Source: Ailanthus altissimus (taxonomy: Eukaryota; Streptophyta; Magnoliopsida; Sapindales; Simaroubaceae). From it: 64,000 nt of DNA. The stretch spans positions 11,116,001 through 11,180,000 of the forward strand of contig OX327712.1 in assembly GCA_946807835.1 (NCBI GenBank), given 5' to 3'. Of this stretch, positions 1 to 10,727 are shown piece by piece (the first letter of the stretch is position 1; each line of letters opens with the position of its first letter). A program made the position numbers and the translations under genes. The notes below the pieces were generated by a model. That model had not been told where the DNA came from. It worked only from the letters and a program-made list of their open reading frames with translations, and made no database searches.

Positions 1-944
1 GGATTAGACAACGGAGGGATATTACCTACATGATAAATATGACAGGGAACAAATTTTTCAATAAGTTGTCAAGCCATTGTTGTTAGGGATTATAGAACAT
101 TGCTAAATGTATCCTATAAGTCGTTGAGCATTTTAGATCCATCTGGATTCGGCTCACGACTAACCCACAATGGTCCATAGGTCATAACATATACCTTTGG
201 TGTTAAGATGTGTTAGAGAGAGAGTTGATTATCCAAATATAGCTAGCACCTTCTAAGGATAACCCGCTATATTTTCACGTAAAGGGTTACACGAAAATAA
301 TTCAAAAATATATTAAGAGTTAAAATATTCAGAAATTAATTAATTAAATTAATTATTAATTATCTTAATATGTTAAGATAATTATTTAGTGGACTTTAAA
401 AGGCTTTTAAAGAGTTTAAAGGCTAAATTACATTGATGGGCTTTAAGTGAACTAATGAGTTCACATGGGCGTTGGAAAATGAAATTGCCTTTAGGCCAAA
501 GGATTTAAGACCCCAAGTGCTATAAAAGAATTTGTGAAATTCTTGGAAAAAATTTGTAATTTGTAAAAGGTTGGTTAGTATATAAACTAACCTAAAGCTC
601 AAGTTAATTAGAGAAAAAAAAAACATTCTTAGTGTGAGAAAACACAAAAATGGCTCTCATTTCTCTCTAAGGGTTTGGCCAAGCACATCTCTCACTCAAG
701 GGTGGTGTTCACTTTGGAGTCTTGGTATTTTTCAAGTGCAACTCATCCATCCAACTATCAAAGCAAGCTTGGATCAAGGTATGTTGCCTATTTCATCAAA
801 ATGCTTCTAATGTGCACTCATCTCCCAAAACTGTGTACTATACCAACATGCATGTCTATTTTTCAACATTTTGTATTATTCTTACACCATTGTTTCTTAG
901 GAGAAGTGCAAGTTCTGGAATTATCGTTGCAGTGGTCTTTATCT
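1..944. repeat. Unclassified repeat-like DNA, probable LTR or leader remnant
   Basis: No reading frame with recognisable homology is present. The stretch holds a TATA-like TATATAAAC near 580, a short A-rich run near 608-620 and a pyrimidine-rich piece (CTCTCATTTCTCTC) near 652-670, an arrangement resembling the promoter/leader part of a plant LTR. It abuts a diverged fragment of the solo-LTR family on its right. Classification is inference; the left edge lies outside the window. Confidence 0.3.
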
Positions 945-1219
945 ATTGCTCAAGAAATCTTCTTTTTATGAATGCTAGAGCATTCAATCGCTTATTATTA
1001 CAGCGTTCATCTTCAACTTTCTAAATTTTGCATTTAAGTCTAAATTTTTTATTTTGACTCCAATTTCAAAAGTTTTGCTCCAATTTTTTCACTTTTATCT
1101 TTTTATGCTCAATCCCTATAAAAGCAACATTAAGTACATAAATAGCCTTTTATTCACTTGAAAACAAATAATTCTGAAGTAAATTAGGGATAAAATATAG
1201 ATCTATTTTGCTCTTATCA
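945..1219 (+). repeat. Diverged fragment of the solo-LTR family (3' end)
   Basis: The succession of a TTTGCATTTA-AGTC block, a GCTCC block, CAATCCCTATAAA, ACATAAATAGCC, a TTTATTC block and the terminal TTGCTCTTATCA follows the same order as the last ~200 bases of the three well-preserved copies (for example 12030-12209), with many substitutions. The fragment ends in the same TTATCA terminus at 1219. It also keeps an ATTACAGCG like the GC motif of the other copies. It is older or from a sister family. No TSD can be assigned. Confidence 0.5.
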
Positions 1220-1631
1220 AAGCTTCACACGCTTAGCCAAGTCTATTAGTAATTATAGTTCTATGTCAACATGAGAATCATCGTAGGGAACATCCACTTA
1301 TAATTCTACTTATCTTTTTCTTATGACCGTCTTTCAAATAGGATTGGGTGTATTTCACCCATACATCCCTGTATTGGTGTCCAAACATGTCATCCCTCGT
1401 GCAGCAACATCAGGTGTAATTTGTACACTTATATAGTTCTTAGTTGCATATTGCATGTTCAGTTGCCACTGATGCTGATACTCAGCTGTTAGAGTCTAGG
1501 TCTGAATGTCATTGGTCATACCTTCTCTCATTTGAAACAAAACAAAATAAATTAATATATTGAGTTGTAAAAAATGTACAAAATTAACTTTATGTACAAA
1601 ATGTATAACCATCTTCTATGCATCCTCGAAC
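1220..1631 (-). other. Unrecognised spacer, possibly the far end of the DUF1985-type ORF
   Basis: Read on the minus strand, parts of 1260-1530 look like decayed coding sequence (for example a segment reading RGMTCLDTNTGMYG) with several stops. It lies on the other side of the copia element from the DUF1985 remnant at 13.3-14.5 kb and in the same orientation. It could therefore be the C-terminal half of the same ORF, split by the copia insertion. I cannot assign a domain to it. Confidence 0.25.
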
Positions 1632-3610
1632 TGTTATGTCTTCTAAATTAGGGTGGATGCATGTGATATGTGTTCATTGAATTTACAATTTATGCATGTT
1701 ATACACACAAATGCACAACAAAATAGAAATTTAATTTTCTATTCAACAAACATACACTTAATATTAAGTCTTGTTACTCTAACAAGATTAGAAATTACCT
1801 TGGAAGCCTTTGAAAGAGGTTCCCAAACTTAAGCGCACCTTGAAGTGTTCTCCATAAAAATTCTAAATGCCAACTTAATGGGCTTAAAATTTTAGAATAG
1901 TAGCCTTGATTTGATTTTCCAGCCAGCCTAATGTTTAAACTTTTTAAACAATTTATTTTTGTTTCACAAAATTGGATATAATGTTTTGGACATGCAACTC
2001 TTACACAATACTTAGAAATAACTTTAAATGAAAAATTATTTTTCACAACTCTTGTTAAAACAAATTTTTTTCCAAATTTTCTTAGCTCGGTTGGCTTCTT
2101 GAAAAGAAGAAGAACAAGAAGTTTTGAAAGCAACTCTTGTCATTCTCTCTCACTCTCAATTGTCGAACTAAAAAACCTTTAAAATAAAAAATAACTTTTT
2201 CATTTTATTTCAATTTTCATTTGATTGTCAAATTAAAGCCCTACCATCACATACAAAGCTATACCCTTTTGTTTAGTTGACTAATTAATAATATAATAAT
2301 AATAATTTAAAATAATTTTTGGATTATTAATAGTTATTGCTTGTCTTATAAGCAAGGTTAATCTTGTCTACACAAAGTCAAACAATCAATGGATTCAATT
2401 GTGCCACTTGTCATAATCTAATTGGTTAACAACTTTTGTTAACTAATTAAACTATATACTCAACACTTAAGCTTTGACAAGTGTGCATCTCAAGCGATCC
2501 TAAAACAAATTCTCAAATTGTTGAAATCTCTCAGATCGAACTCTTCAATCTAATCCTCTATCCCAATGCTCAAAGAGTACACTTCATATTGTGAGACTTC
2601 CTAGGTTTACACCTGGTTTGTTATATAGAACTCCTCTATAAGTCCATGAATGATGTCCCACACACACGTTATAGATATTACAAAGCAATGTATTGAACCA
2701 GACAAATTGAGGTTAACCATATACGTTTAATTCCTCAATCACCTATATCCTAGAAGAGTAGAGATATAGATCATCATAGTCAAATCTTCATTTGCTCGAC
2801 TGTGAATGTATCTCCAGATTTATGTTTCTATAGATAATATCTGCAAACATTTTTGTGATATCATTTATCCCTATAAAAAACTCTTTTTTGGGTTTAATGC
2901 CTAATGGTCATAAAACTTTCTGAAATATAATCTCGGAGCATCAGGATATACAACTCACCCAAATAAGTTAATGGATGCCATACATGTGCACACCGAACTC
3001 CATGAGCATTGGACCATACCCAATGACAACTAGAGGTCAAACTATGAAAGGTCTCTAACATACATAGAATCTAAGTATGGTAGATCACTCATAATCCTAT
3101 TGTGGCGCTCAGGTTAAAAGACCATGAATACTACTGAACTCAAGAAGATCTTTCATTGACAGCTCTATGGGATGTCTATTGGAGGTCTTCATGAGTCTGT
3201 TCAATACTTAGTCCTTACTGAATACCTACATACCTAAATAAGCTTCTATTTAAGCTCATGGTTTGCTAAGACTAACAATCTAGATAATCTAGATATAGAC
3301 ATATACTAATCTAAAAGGGTTCATTAATTGACGTGCATCGATAAAGATAGAATAGGAATAAGGTCTTGGAGCATATACTGCATAATGATATTTCCTAGCA
3401 CCATTTGTAACTCCTTACAACTACATCATTAGTCGTTGTCTTATTTTAGACAAGGTTAGAACTCTTATAACTACTAACTTTTAGCACTTATAACTTTTAG
3501 CACTGACCCAAACTCCTTTAGATCTACAATGTCTAAAACGTAATAAGCTTCTTACCATATAATTAATAATATTAACGATTTAGCAAAATATTCATTTTAT
3601 AAATATTAAA
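1632..3610 (-). repeat. Left (3') LTR of the copia element
   Basis: It matches the right-hand LTR over most of its length, for example the shared block reading CTTGTTACTCTAACAAGATTA at 1770 and 9708 and the CAAACAATAAATATTCATAC block near 3610 and 13205. The LTRs differ by many substitutions and indels. At its element-inner end the first bases of the right LTR (TGTTGGGAATTG on the minus strand) are replaced by unrelated sequence that continues the RNase H frame, so the inner LTR border is unclear. Confidence 0.7.
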
Positions 3611-5582
3611 CAATAAATATTCATACAAAATGGATGGCATGTAAGCACATTCGTGATAGTATCTAATACCTATTGGCTCCACGTGTTTCTCAACCACTTT
3701 AGGAGTTAAGGCTTTAGTTAGTGTATCTACTACATTATTCATAGAATCTACTCCAAAAACTATTATACCTTTTCTAGTCAAGATCTCTCGAATTATGTGG
3801 TATTTTCTCTCCGCATGCTTAGACTTGTAGTGTGCTCTTAGCTCTGTAGCTTGAGCGATTACCCTATTATTATCGTAAAATAGTAGGATAGGATCCACCG
3901 AACTTGGGACTATTTCGAGCTTTGCAATAAATTTGAATATCCATACTACTTTTTTTGTAGCTTTTGAGGCTGCAATATATTCTTCCTCCATGGTAGAATC
4001 ACTTATGGATGCCTGTTTGGTGCTTTTCTAACTCATTGTGACATTGTTGAGAATAAATACATACCCAAATATAGATTTTCTATCATCTGAATCAGACTGA
4101 AAGTCTAAATCTGTGTATCCTCTCATTTGTAAGTTACTTTCTCCATATATTAAAAAAATTTCCTTTGTACCCTTAAGGTATTTAAGGATATGTTTCACTG
4201 CCATCCAATGGCTATCACCTGGATTAAACTGATATCGGCTCGTAAAACTTACAGCTATACTGATGTCAAGTCTTGTACATATCATAGCATATATCAAGCT
4301 TTCTACAGTTGATGCATATGGTATGTTAGACATTATAACCGTTTCATCTTTCTTTTAGGATACATCTTCCTCGAAAGATGAATGCTATATCTAAAAGATA
4401 CATTAATTGTTGTACAGTTACTAAAATTATGCCTTTGCAAAACACTATCTATATACGATGATTGGGAGAGTCATATCACCCTCTTAGCTTTATCTCTATA
4501 AAGCTTTAGACCCAGTATATAAGAAGCCCCTCTCAACTCCTTCATGGAGAAGTTATTACTCATAACTTTTCACTGACCGTAATATACCAATATCAATTTT
4601 TATAATGAGCATGTCATCCATATAAAGAACTAAAAAGACTATCATGCTCCCACTAACCTTTTTAAACACACATGATTTCTCTTCATTTCTGATGAAACCA
4701 TACCCTCTGATTACCTTAACAAAATAAAGATTCCAATTTGGGAATCTTGCTTAAGTTCGTAAATTTACTTCTTCAATTTGCACACTAGATCAGAAGTTAG
4801 GTTGGATGCAAAACCTTCAAGTTATTCCATATATATCTCTTCTTCGAGATATCCATTCAGGAATCATAATATAATGCAATGGCCAACAAATTTTGAATTG
4901 ACTTTAGCATAACTACTAGTGGAAAAGTTTCATTATAATCGATCCTAAATCTCTGCGTATAACATTTTGCCTCGAATTAGACTTTGAAGGTCTCTATCTT
5001 CTCATCGGGCCTACGTTTCACTTGTAAATCTATTTACAGCCGATAGGAACAATTCCTTTGGGAAGTCCAACCAAGTCTTAAACTTGATTGTGATGCATTA
5101 AGTCAATTTTAGATTTCATGGCATCTTACTATTTTCCTGAATCAATGCCCAACATTGCCTCTTTATATAAGTCAAATGATCCTTTTTTTCAACTAAGAAA
5201 ACACCGAGGGCACATTCAGTATCAAGTCATACCCTTTAGGTGGCTTTGATATCTATTTCAACCTACGTGAGGGGTTTGTTAAAGGTATTTCACTTTATTG
5301 AGTCTCAGGTTTCATCGTCATTTTATTGAGAGTTAAGTTCAATATTTTTATAATCCTCATGATCCATGAGAAACTATTTCTCTAAGAAGTTGGCATAATA
5401 AGCAACGAACACATTTTGTTCCTTTGGATCATAGAACTAGTACCCCATTGAGTGGTTAGAATACCTAGTGAATCGATACTTATACCCCTTTGGGTGAAAT
5501 TTTATCCTATTGTGTAACCTTTACATAAGTTGAACAGTCTCAAATCTTAACATACTTAAGACTCAATTTCCTTCCAGTCCAT
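3572..5582 (-). pseudogene. Copia reverse transcriptase-RNase H remnant
   Basis: On the minus strand the RT catalytic motif reads YMDDM (codons at 4613-4624), so the metal-binding aspartates survive. Downstream pieces at 4333-4028 (with YLKGTKE and YTDLDF) and 3991-3572 (with EEEYIAAS, YDNNRVIAQ and HAERKYH) are the copia RNase H. The usual TDADWAG-type motif is altered to TDLDF. The ORF is broken by stops and frameshifts and its upstream part is cut by the solo LTR at 5583. It is a piece of a dead polyprotein. Confidence 0.8.
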
Positions 5583-6966
5583 TGATAAGGGCAAATTTGT
5601 CATATATTTTCTCATGTTTTTATTATTGATATTTTATGATTTTATGAGAATAGATGGCTATTTATGTGTTTTATTGTTATTTATAGAGACTTGAATGAAA
5701 TTTAAAGAAAGAATGCAAAATGAGCGAAAATAGGGACTAAAATGCAAAGTTTTCAAAGTATGTGTCCATCGCCCCAGCTCTACAAGGATTATCATCCCAG
5801 CGCTGGAATAGTGATCGAAATAAAAAATGACATGTTTAAGTCGCATCTGGCGCCCCAGCGCCATCAACCCACCGCTCTAGCGGTGAAGCCTATTCCACAC
5901 GTCGCCCCAGCGGTAGCGCTAGTCCTAGTCCGACGAGAATTGAGATTTTTAAACTCATATCAATCCCTAAAAAAAGCCACTCATCCCCATACAACAAGAA
6001 GAATCCAAGAACAACTTAGAGCAATTCAAGAACACCAAAAATACAGAGCACGAGTCTTGGAGAGCAATAGGAGTTTAATTGAAGCAACTTTAGAGAGAGA
6101 TTCAAAGTGTTCTTCGGCATCAAAAGATCTTAGGCAGTGCAATTAAGAGCAATTCAACATCTATATCGGTTTGCTATTGATTGTATCATGGTTTTTTATT
6201 ATTTTTACTGTTGTTCTCTTGTAGCCATGAGCTAAATTTATTTTCTAGGGTTAATACTTGAACTCAATATGTGTGCATAATTGCCATATCTTTAGAATAT
6301 TTAATAAACTTAGTTCTTTGATATTCAAATTACTTGATTTTAATGCTTCAATATATCTGGCCAATATATGGTGAATGAGTTGGTAATATTATTGATAAAC
6401 TTGTAAAAGGAATCATAATATTTAGACCTAGGTAATTTGATGCATAATTATAGAGTAACATTCAATGTTGCATATGCAAGTTTCAATTTAGGATAGGAAT
6501 ATACCTAATTGGCATATATGATCAATAAGACTTAATCTTAATGAATATTAATTTATTACAAGTACCATAGGAATATAGGTATTTGGTAAATTAAGGTATA
6601 CTCGCATAACCTTGGAAGAGGCTTGTGAATACATTAGTGTCTTGATCAATAACAAAGACTAAGGGAGTTAAATATTAGAAGATTAATCATTAGAAAGTAT
6701 ATTGAGGGATAGTATTAATCCTAGGTTTTCTCTATATTGCTATCACTTAAATCTCTTTGCATTGTGTTTTTGCCTTTATATTTTCTACATTCATTCTTAG
6801 ATTTTTATTTTTCTGAATAATTATTAGGAAGATATCATTTTAGTAATTGGTTAAAAAGAAGAAATTATCCCTGTGGGTTCGACATCTGACTTATTTAGTC
6901 CCTTTATTACTTGCATACGATAGTGTATACTTGCACTTAATTTTAAGATATAGAAATATCGCATCA
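5583..6966 (-). repeat. Solo LTR, copy A, with 5-bp target duplication TCCAT
   Basis: A 1384-bp sequence has TG...CA ends. Read on the minus strand it begins TGATGCGATATTTC and ends TTGCCCTTATCA. TCCAT occurs directly before (5578-5582) and after (6967-6971), a perfect 5-bp target duplication. No gag-pol, PBS or second LTR is present, hence a solo LTR. It interrupts the copia polyprotein remnant between integrase and RT. It contains a GC-rich islet (about 5765-5935) built of CGCCCCAGCG-like motifs, and the conserved CCCACAGGGATAA block near 6865-6877. The orientation is nominal, from a TATA-like box near one end. Confidence 0.8.
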
Positions 6967-6971
6967 TCCAT

Positions 6972-7640
6972 ATCTCATACGAAGTAGAATGAATAGCTTT
7001 TAATGAAACTCTGTTTAGTAGCTGAGCAGCTGTTTTTGAAGCATATCCTTATAGATATTCTGGGAGATCAGTGAAGCTCATTATCAATTGGACCATATCT
7101 AATAAAGTCTTATTTCTCCTCTCTAAAATATCATTATATTGAAGAGTACATAAAGGACTATATTGAGCGAGAATCTCATTTTCCTTTAAATAATGTACAA
7201 TTTTACTGCTCATGTATTCATCATCTTGATCTGAGTGAAGGCATTTATTATACATTCCAGTTTGTTTCTCTACCTCAAGTCGAAACTTTTTAAACTTTTC
7301 AAATATTTCTTACTTATGTTTCATAAGAAACAAGTATCTGTATTATGGCAAATCATTGATAAAAGACAACAAAGTATCAAAATCCACCCATTACATTGTG
7401 ATTCGTTGGACCACATACATCATTATGTACTAATTCTAGTAAATCAGTAGACCTGTGTCCAACACCAATAAAAAAAAGATTTGGTCATCTTCCTTTAAAT
7501 ACAAGATTCACAAACGGGGTAAGATTCTATAGTCAGATCAGGTATCCAACCATCCTTAACCAGATGAGATATCTATATCACACCTATATGACTTAATCTC
7601 ATGTACCACAATTTACTTTTCTCCTGTGGCTTAGATATGG
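6972..7640 (-). pseudogene. Copia integrase remnant (GAG-pre-integrase and catalytic core)
   Basis: Minus-strand pieces read LWYMRLSHIG (the zinc-binding pre-integrase), HNDVCGP (first catalytic Asp), SDQDDEY (second Asp) and ERRNKTLLDM (catalytic Glu region), in integrase order from about 7625 down to 7049. Several in-frame stops lie between them. All three acidic positions can be recognised although the frame is broken. The copy A solo LTR truncates it on the left. Confidence 0.75.
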
Positions 7641-7679
7641 CTTCCTTCTGAGGACCCATGGTAGGTGTCTGATTACCTT

Positions 7680-8200
7680 ATTTTTCTTCTCCCATTTAGA
7701 CTTCTCTGAACCCTAAGAGATAGAAGATGAAGCATCTTGAACATAAAAGGTCATACCTCCTTTGTTCAAGCTCTCTTGAGTTGTCTTCAACATATTATGG
7801 AGCTTAGCGCAAGTCAGAATCAATCTTTGCATATTAAAGTTCATGATAAACTATACAAATGATCCCAGGAGTGACTGGAGATTCAAACTATTCCTTAAAG
7901 AATTGTTCAGAACAATGCTTATAATCTCCAACCTCTCAATGTGGAAAATTATCTTGAGAACATGGGGATTACTATGACTGCCCTCTGGTAGTCTAACCTA
8001 AAATAGAGATTTGGTGACTTGATAAATCTTAACATAGGGTCTATCACCAAATAACTCCTTGAGATAGAGCATGATACTGCTTCCACTGTCCATGTGCACA
8101 TGCTCCCTCTGTAGCGCAGTAGACATTAAAGTCAAGATGTATAACTTGACTTTCATATCATCATCAATTCATTTTTGATATGTCACTCTCTTCTCTAGAG
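7680..8200 (-). pseudogene. Copia gag (UBN2-type) remnant
   Basis: On the minus strand the sequence reads LYLKELFGDRPYVKIYQVTKSLF, then SNPHVLKIIFHIERL, then NMQRLILTCAKLHNMLKTTQ with scattered stops. This is the typical helical gag of Tnt1-like copia elements (capsid, RNA packaging). No intact CCHC knuckle was found between it and the integrase. Confidence 0.65.
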
Positions 8201-9179
8201 TGGCATCATTAAAAACACCTCGGGGGTATGGTCTAATTAATTATATACCCAAATTTTTCAGAATCCAAAACTATTCTGAGATTCATAAGGCAATCTGAAT
8301 AGTTCTCGGTACTCTTAAGTTTGTGTGCATCAAGTAAGCATACCAATAAGTTACTTGAAGTCAATTTATCTTCACAAGATAAAAGAAAGAGATGTTAGTA
8401 GAACATTTCAATTGTTAATTCATAATGATTTAGATTATGGGTATAACTTTTATATATTATTTTAATATAAAAAGCTCTAACACTGCTTTACATAATCCTT
8501 TTAATCTCTCAAATAGGAAAACAAAAGTTTAAACATTTTTAAACTATACAATGAGAAGTGACCTCATTGACATTTTACTTTAGCCTCACACTTTAGCGAT
8601 TTTGGTCTTTATAAACCCAAAAAGTAAACAACTCTTATCAATTGCATCTCATACAACTCTTACCACTAATCCTAAATACACCTTATCCTTACACTTTTGC
8701 AATATTTGATAAGTATATTTTAGATTAACTTGTCCATTATCAAATATAAGTTACTAATACTACCCTCACACTTTACCGATATTGGGTAATATGTTCACTT
8801 ATATTTGTTTCATCTCATATTTAATTGGTATAGTCGAAATCATGCCGACCAATTCCTCACACTTTAGCTATATTAAGAAAGCCAGAAATGACCTATCTAA
8901 AATTATATTGACAAGACAGATCATTGTACAACATTATCTCATAATGAAATACTATTCAATCTGTTATGAGAGATTTTGTAAAACATTTATCCGCATCTCA
9001 TGCGGATGTAATTCTCAAGCACACATTTATTTTATGCAAGCATAACTAATCCTCACCAGTAATGCTTTTATTGTGATTAACAACACAAATAGATAGTCAC
9101 ATTTTCTAATACAATCATATACCACTTGTCATTGCATAATTATACATCACATAAAAATCAAAACTGGAGTAAACATTGT
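8201..9179 (-). other. Copia 5' leader and degenerate internal sequence
   Basis: This lies between gag and the GC-rich leader block. Repeated phrases of the type CCTCACACTTTA(G/C)CGAT occur at about 8586, 8764 and 8858. No coding sequence can be supported. It is inside the copia element and probably untranslated leader. Confidence 0.35.
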
Positions 9180-9460
9180 CACGTCGCAACGCCAACTTAC
9201 TAGCACGACAGTGCCCCCAGCACCTTGGTGCCAAGCTTCCGGCGATGCAGCGTTAGGGTCACCACTAGTGTTGCGATGCCATGCTTTCTAGTATTGTGGT
9301 GTTGAGGTCAATAACCCAGTGCCGCAGCATCTTCCAATGCTGCGACACTGAGGATAGAGCCACAAGCACTGCATCATCAGATATCCAGCATTGCGACGCT
9401 AAAAAACTAGAAATCTTCAGCGCCGCAGTGGTGATATCCTTGAGTTGTGACCCATTTTGC
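9180..9460. repeat. GC-rich islet of degenerate GCAGCG/TGCGAC motifs in the copia leader
   Basis: About 280 bp are strikingly GC- and CpG-rich against AT-rich flanks. The islet consists of variations on short phrases: GTCGCAACGCC, GATGCAGCGTTAG, GTTGCGATGCC, GTGCCGCAGCATC, ATGCTGCGACACTG, GCATTGCGACGCT, AGCGCCGCAGTG. It sits next to the primer binding site. The open frames across it are by-products of the composition. Its function is unknown. Confidence 0.55.
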
Positions 9461-9553
9461 ACTTTTAACAATTGAAAATGCATCACCCACTACTCCAGGA
9501 TATCCTACCAATACAAAATACTCCAATAATCCAATAAAAGCACATAAAACATG

Positions 9554-9564
9554 GTCTGATGCCA
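9554..9564 (-). other. Copia primer binding site
   Basis: The minus strand reads TGGCATCAGAC five bases inside the end of the right-hand LTR. It resembles the TGGTATCAGA-type site complementary to plant initiator tRNA-Met with one substitution. The position confirms that 9570-13254 is the 5' LTR of a minus-strand element. Confidence 0.65.
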
Positions 9565-10083
9565 ATTATTGTATGTGCTAAATTAGGGTGGATGTATGTG
9601 ATATGTGTTAATTGAATTTACAATTTATGCATGTCATACATACAAAATGCACAACAGAATGGAAATTTAATTTTTAATTCAACAAACACACACTTAATAT
9701 TAAGTCTTGTTACTCTAACAAGATTATAAATTACCTTGGAAGCCTTTAAAAGAGGTTCCCAAACTTTAGCTCACCTTGAAGTGCTCTCCTTGGGAATTCT
9801 AAACATGCTCTCCTTGGGACTTCTAAATTCCAACTTGGTGGACTTGAAATACTATAATAATAGTCTTGATTTGATTTTCCAACAAGCCTCGTGTTTAAAC
9901 TATTTAAACACTTTATTTTTGTTTCACAAAATTAGAAATTGTGTTTTGAACATGCAACTCTTTTAAATCACATGGAAACAATTTCCAATGAAAATTTATT
10001 TTTCACAACTCTTTCCAAAACAAATTTTTTCTCAAATTTTCTTACCTTGGCTGGCCACTTGAAAAGAAGAAGATGATAATAAT

Positions 10084-10373
10084 GATGTTTAGAAAGTAAC
10101 TCATTTTCTTTTCTCTAACTCGCCAAACCAAAAAACCCTTCAAAATGAAAAACAACTTTTTTCATTTTATTTCAATTTTCATTTGATTGTCAAACTAGAG
10201 CACCCAACCCACCCCCCTATCACATGCTGATGTTTTGAAAGTAACTCTTTTTCTTTTCTCTCACTCGTCAAACCAAAAAACCCTTTAAAATGAAAAACAA
10301 CATTTTCATTTTATTTCAATTTTCATTTGATTGTCAAACTAGAGTCTCCCCTCCCCCTTCACATGCAAGGCCA
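10084..10373. repeat. 145-bp tandem duplication inside the copia 5' LTR
   Basis: A block beginning GATGTTTAGAAAGTAACTC at 10084 is repeated from 10229 (GATGTTTTGAAAGTAACTC). Both copies contain an AACCAAAAAACCCTT phrase and end in a C-rich stretch followed by CACATGC. The left LTR has a single copy near 2120-2260. The copies differ by several substitutions and small indels, so the duplication is not recent. Confidence 0.7.
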
Positions 10374-10727
10374 TGTCCCTTTGTTTTGTTGACTAATTTA
10401 TAATAATAATAATAATTCAAAATAATTTCTGAATTATTAATAGATATTACTTGTTTTACAAGTAAGGTTAATCTTGTTAATACAAAGTCAAACAATCAAT
10501 GGCTTCAATTGCACCACTTATCATTATCTATTTGTCAACAATTTTTGTTAACAAATTAAATGATACAGTTACACTTAAGCTTTGATAACAACACGTCCTA
10601 AAGGATCCTAAAACAAATCTTTAGATTGCTAAAATCTCATTGATTGAACTCTTCAATCCAGTCCGCTACCCAGTGCTTAAAGAGTACACTTTATATTGTG
10701 AGACTCCTTAGATTCATGTCTGGTTTG

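Noticed and set aside
3572..4333. Reading the two minus-strand frames as a host RNase H-like gene
   Set aside because: They lie in copia order between LTRs, contain breaks, and match retrotransposon RNase H motifs.
5742..6146. 134-codon plus-strand frame in solo LTR copy A
   Set aside because: It runs through the GC-rich motif islet of an LTR and the corresponding frames in copies B and C are not conserved; it is a composition artefact.
9265..9486. Overlapping frames on both strands at the 9.3-kb GC islet
   Set aside because: They lie in the untranslated leader of a dead copia element; open only because the islet has few AT-rich stops.
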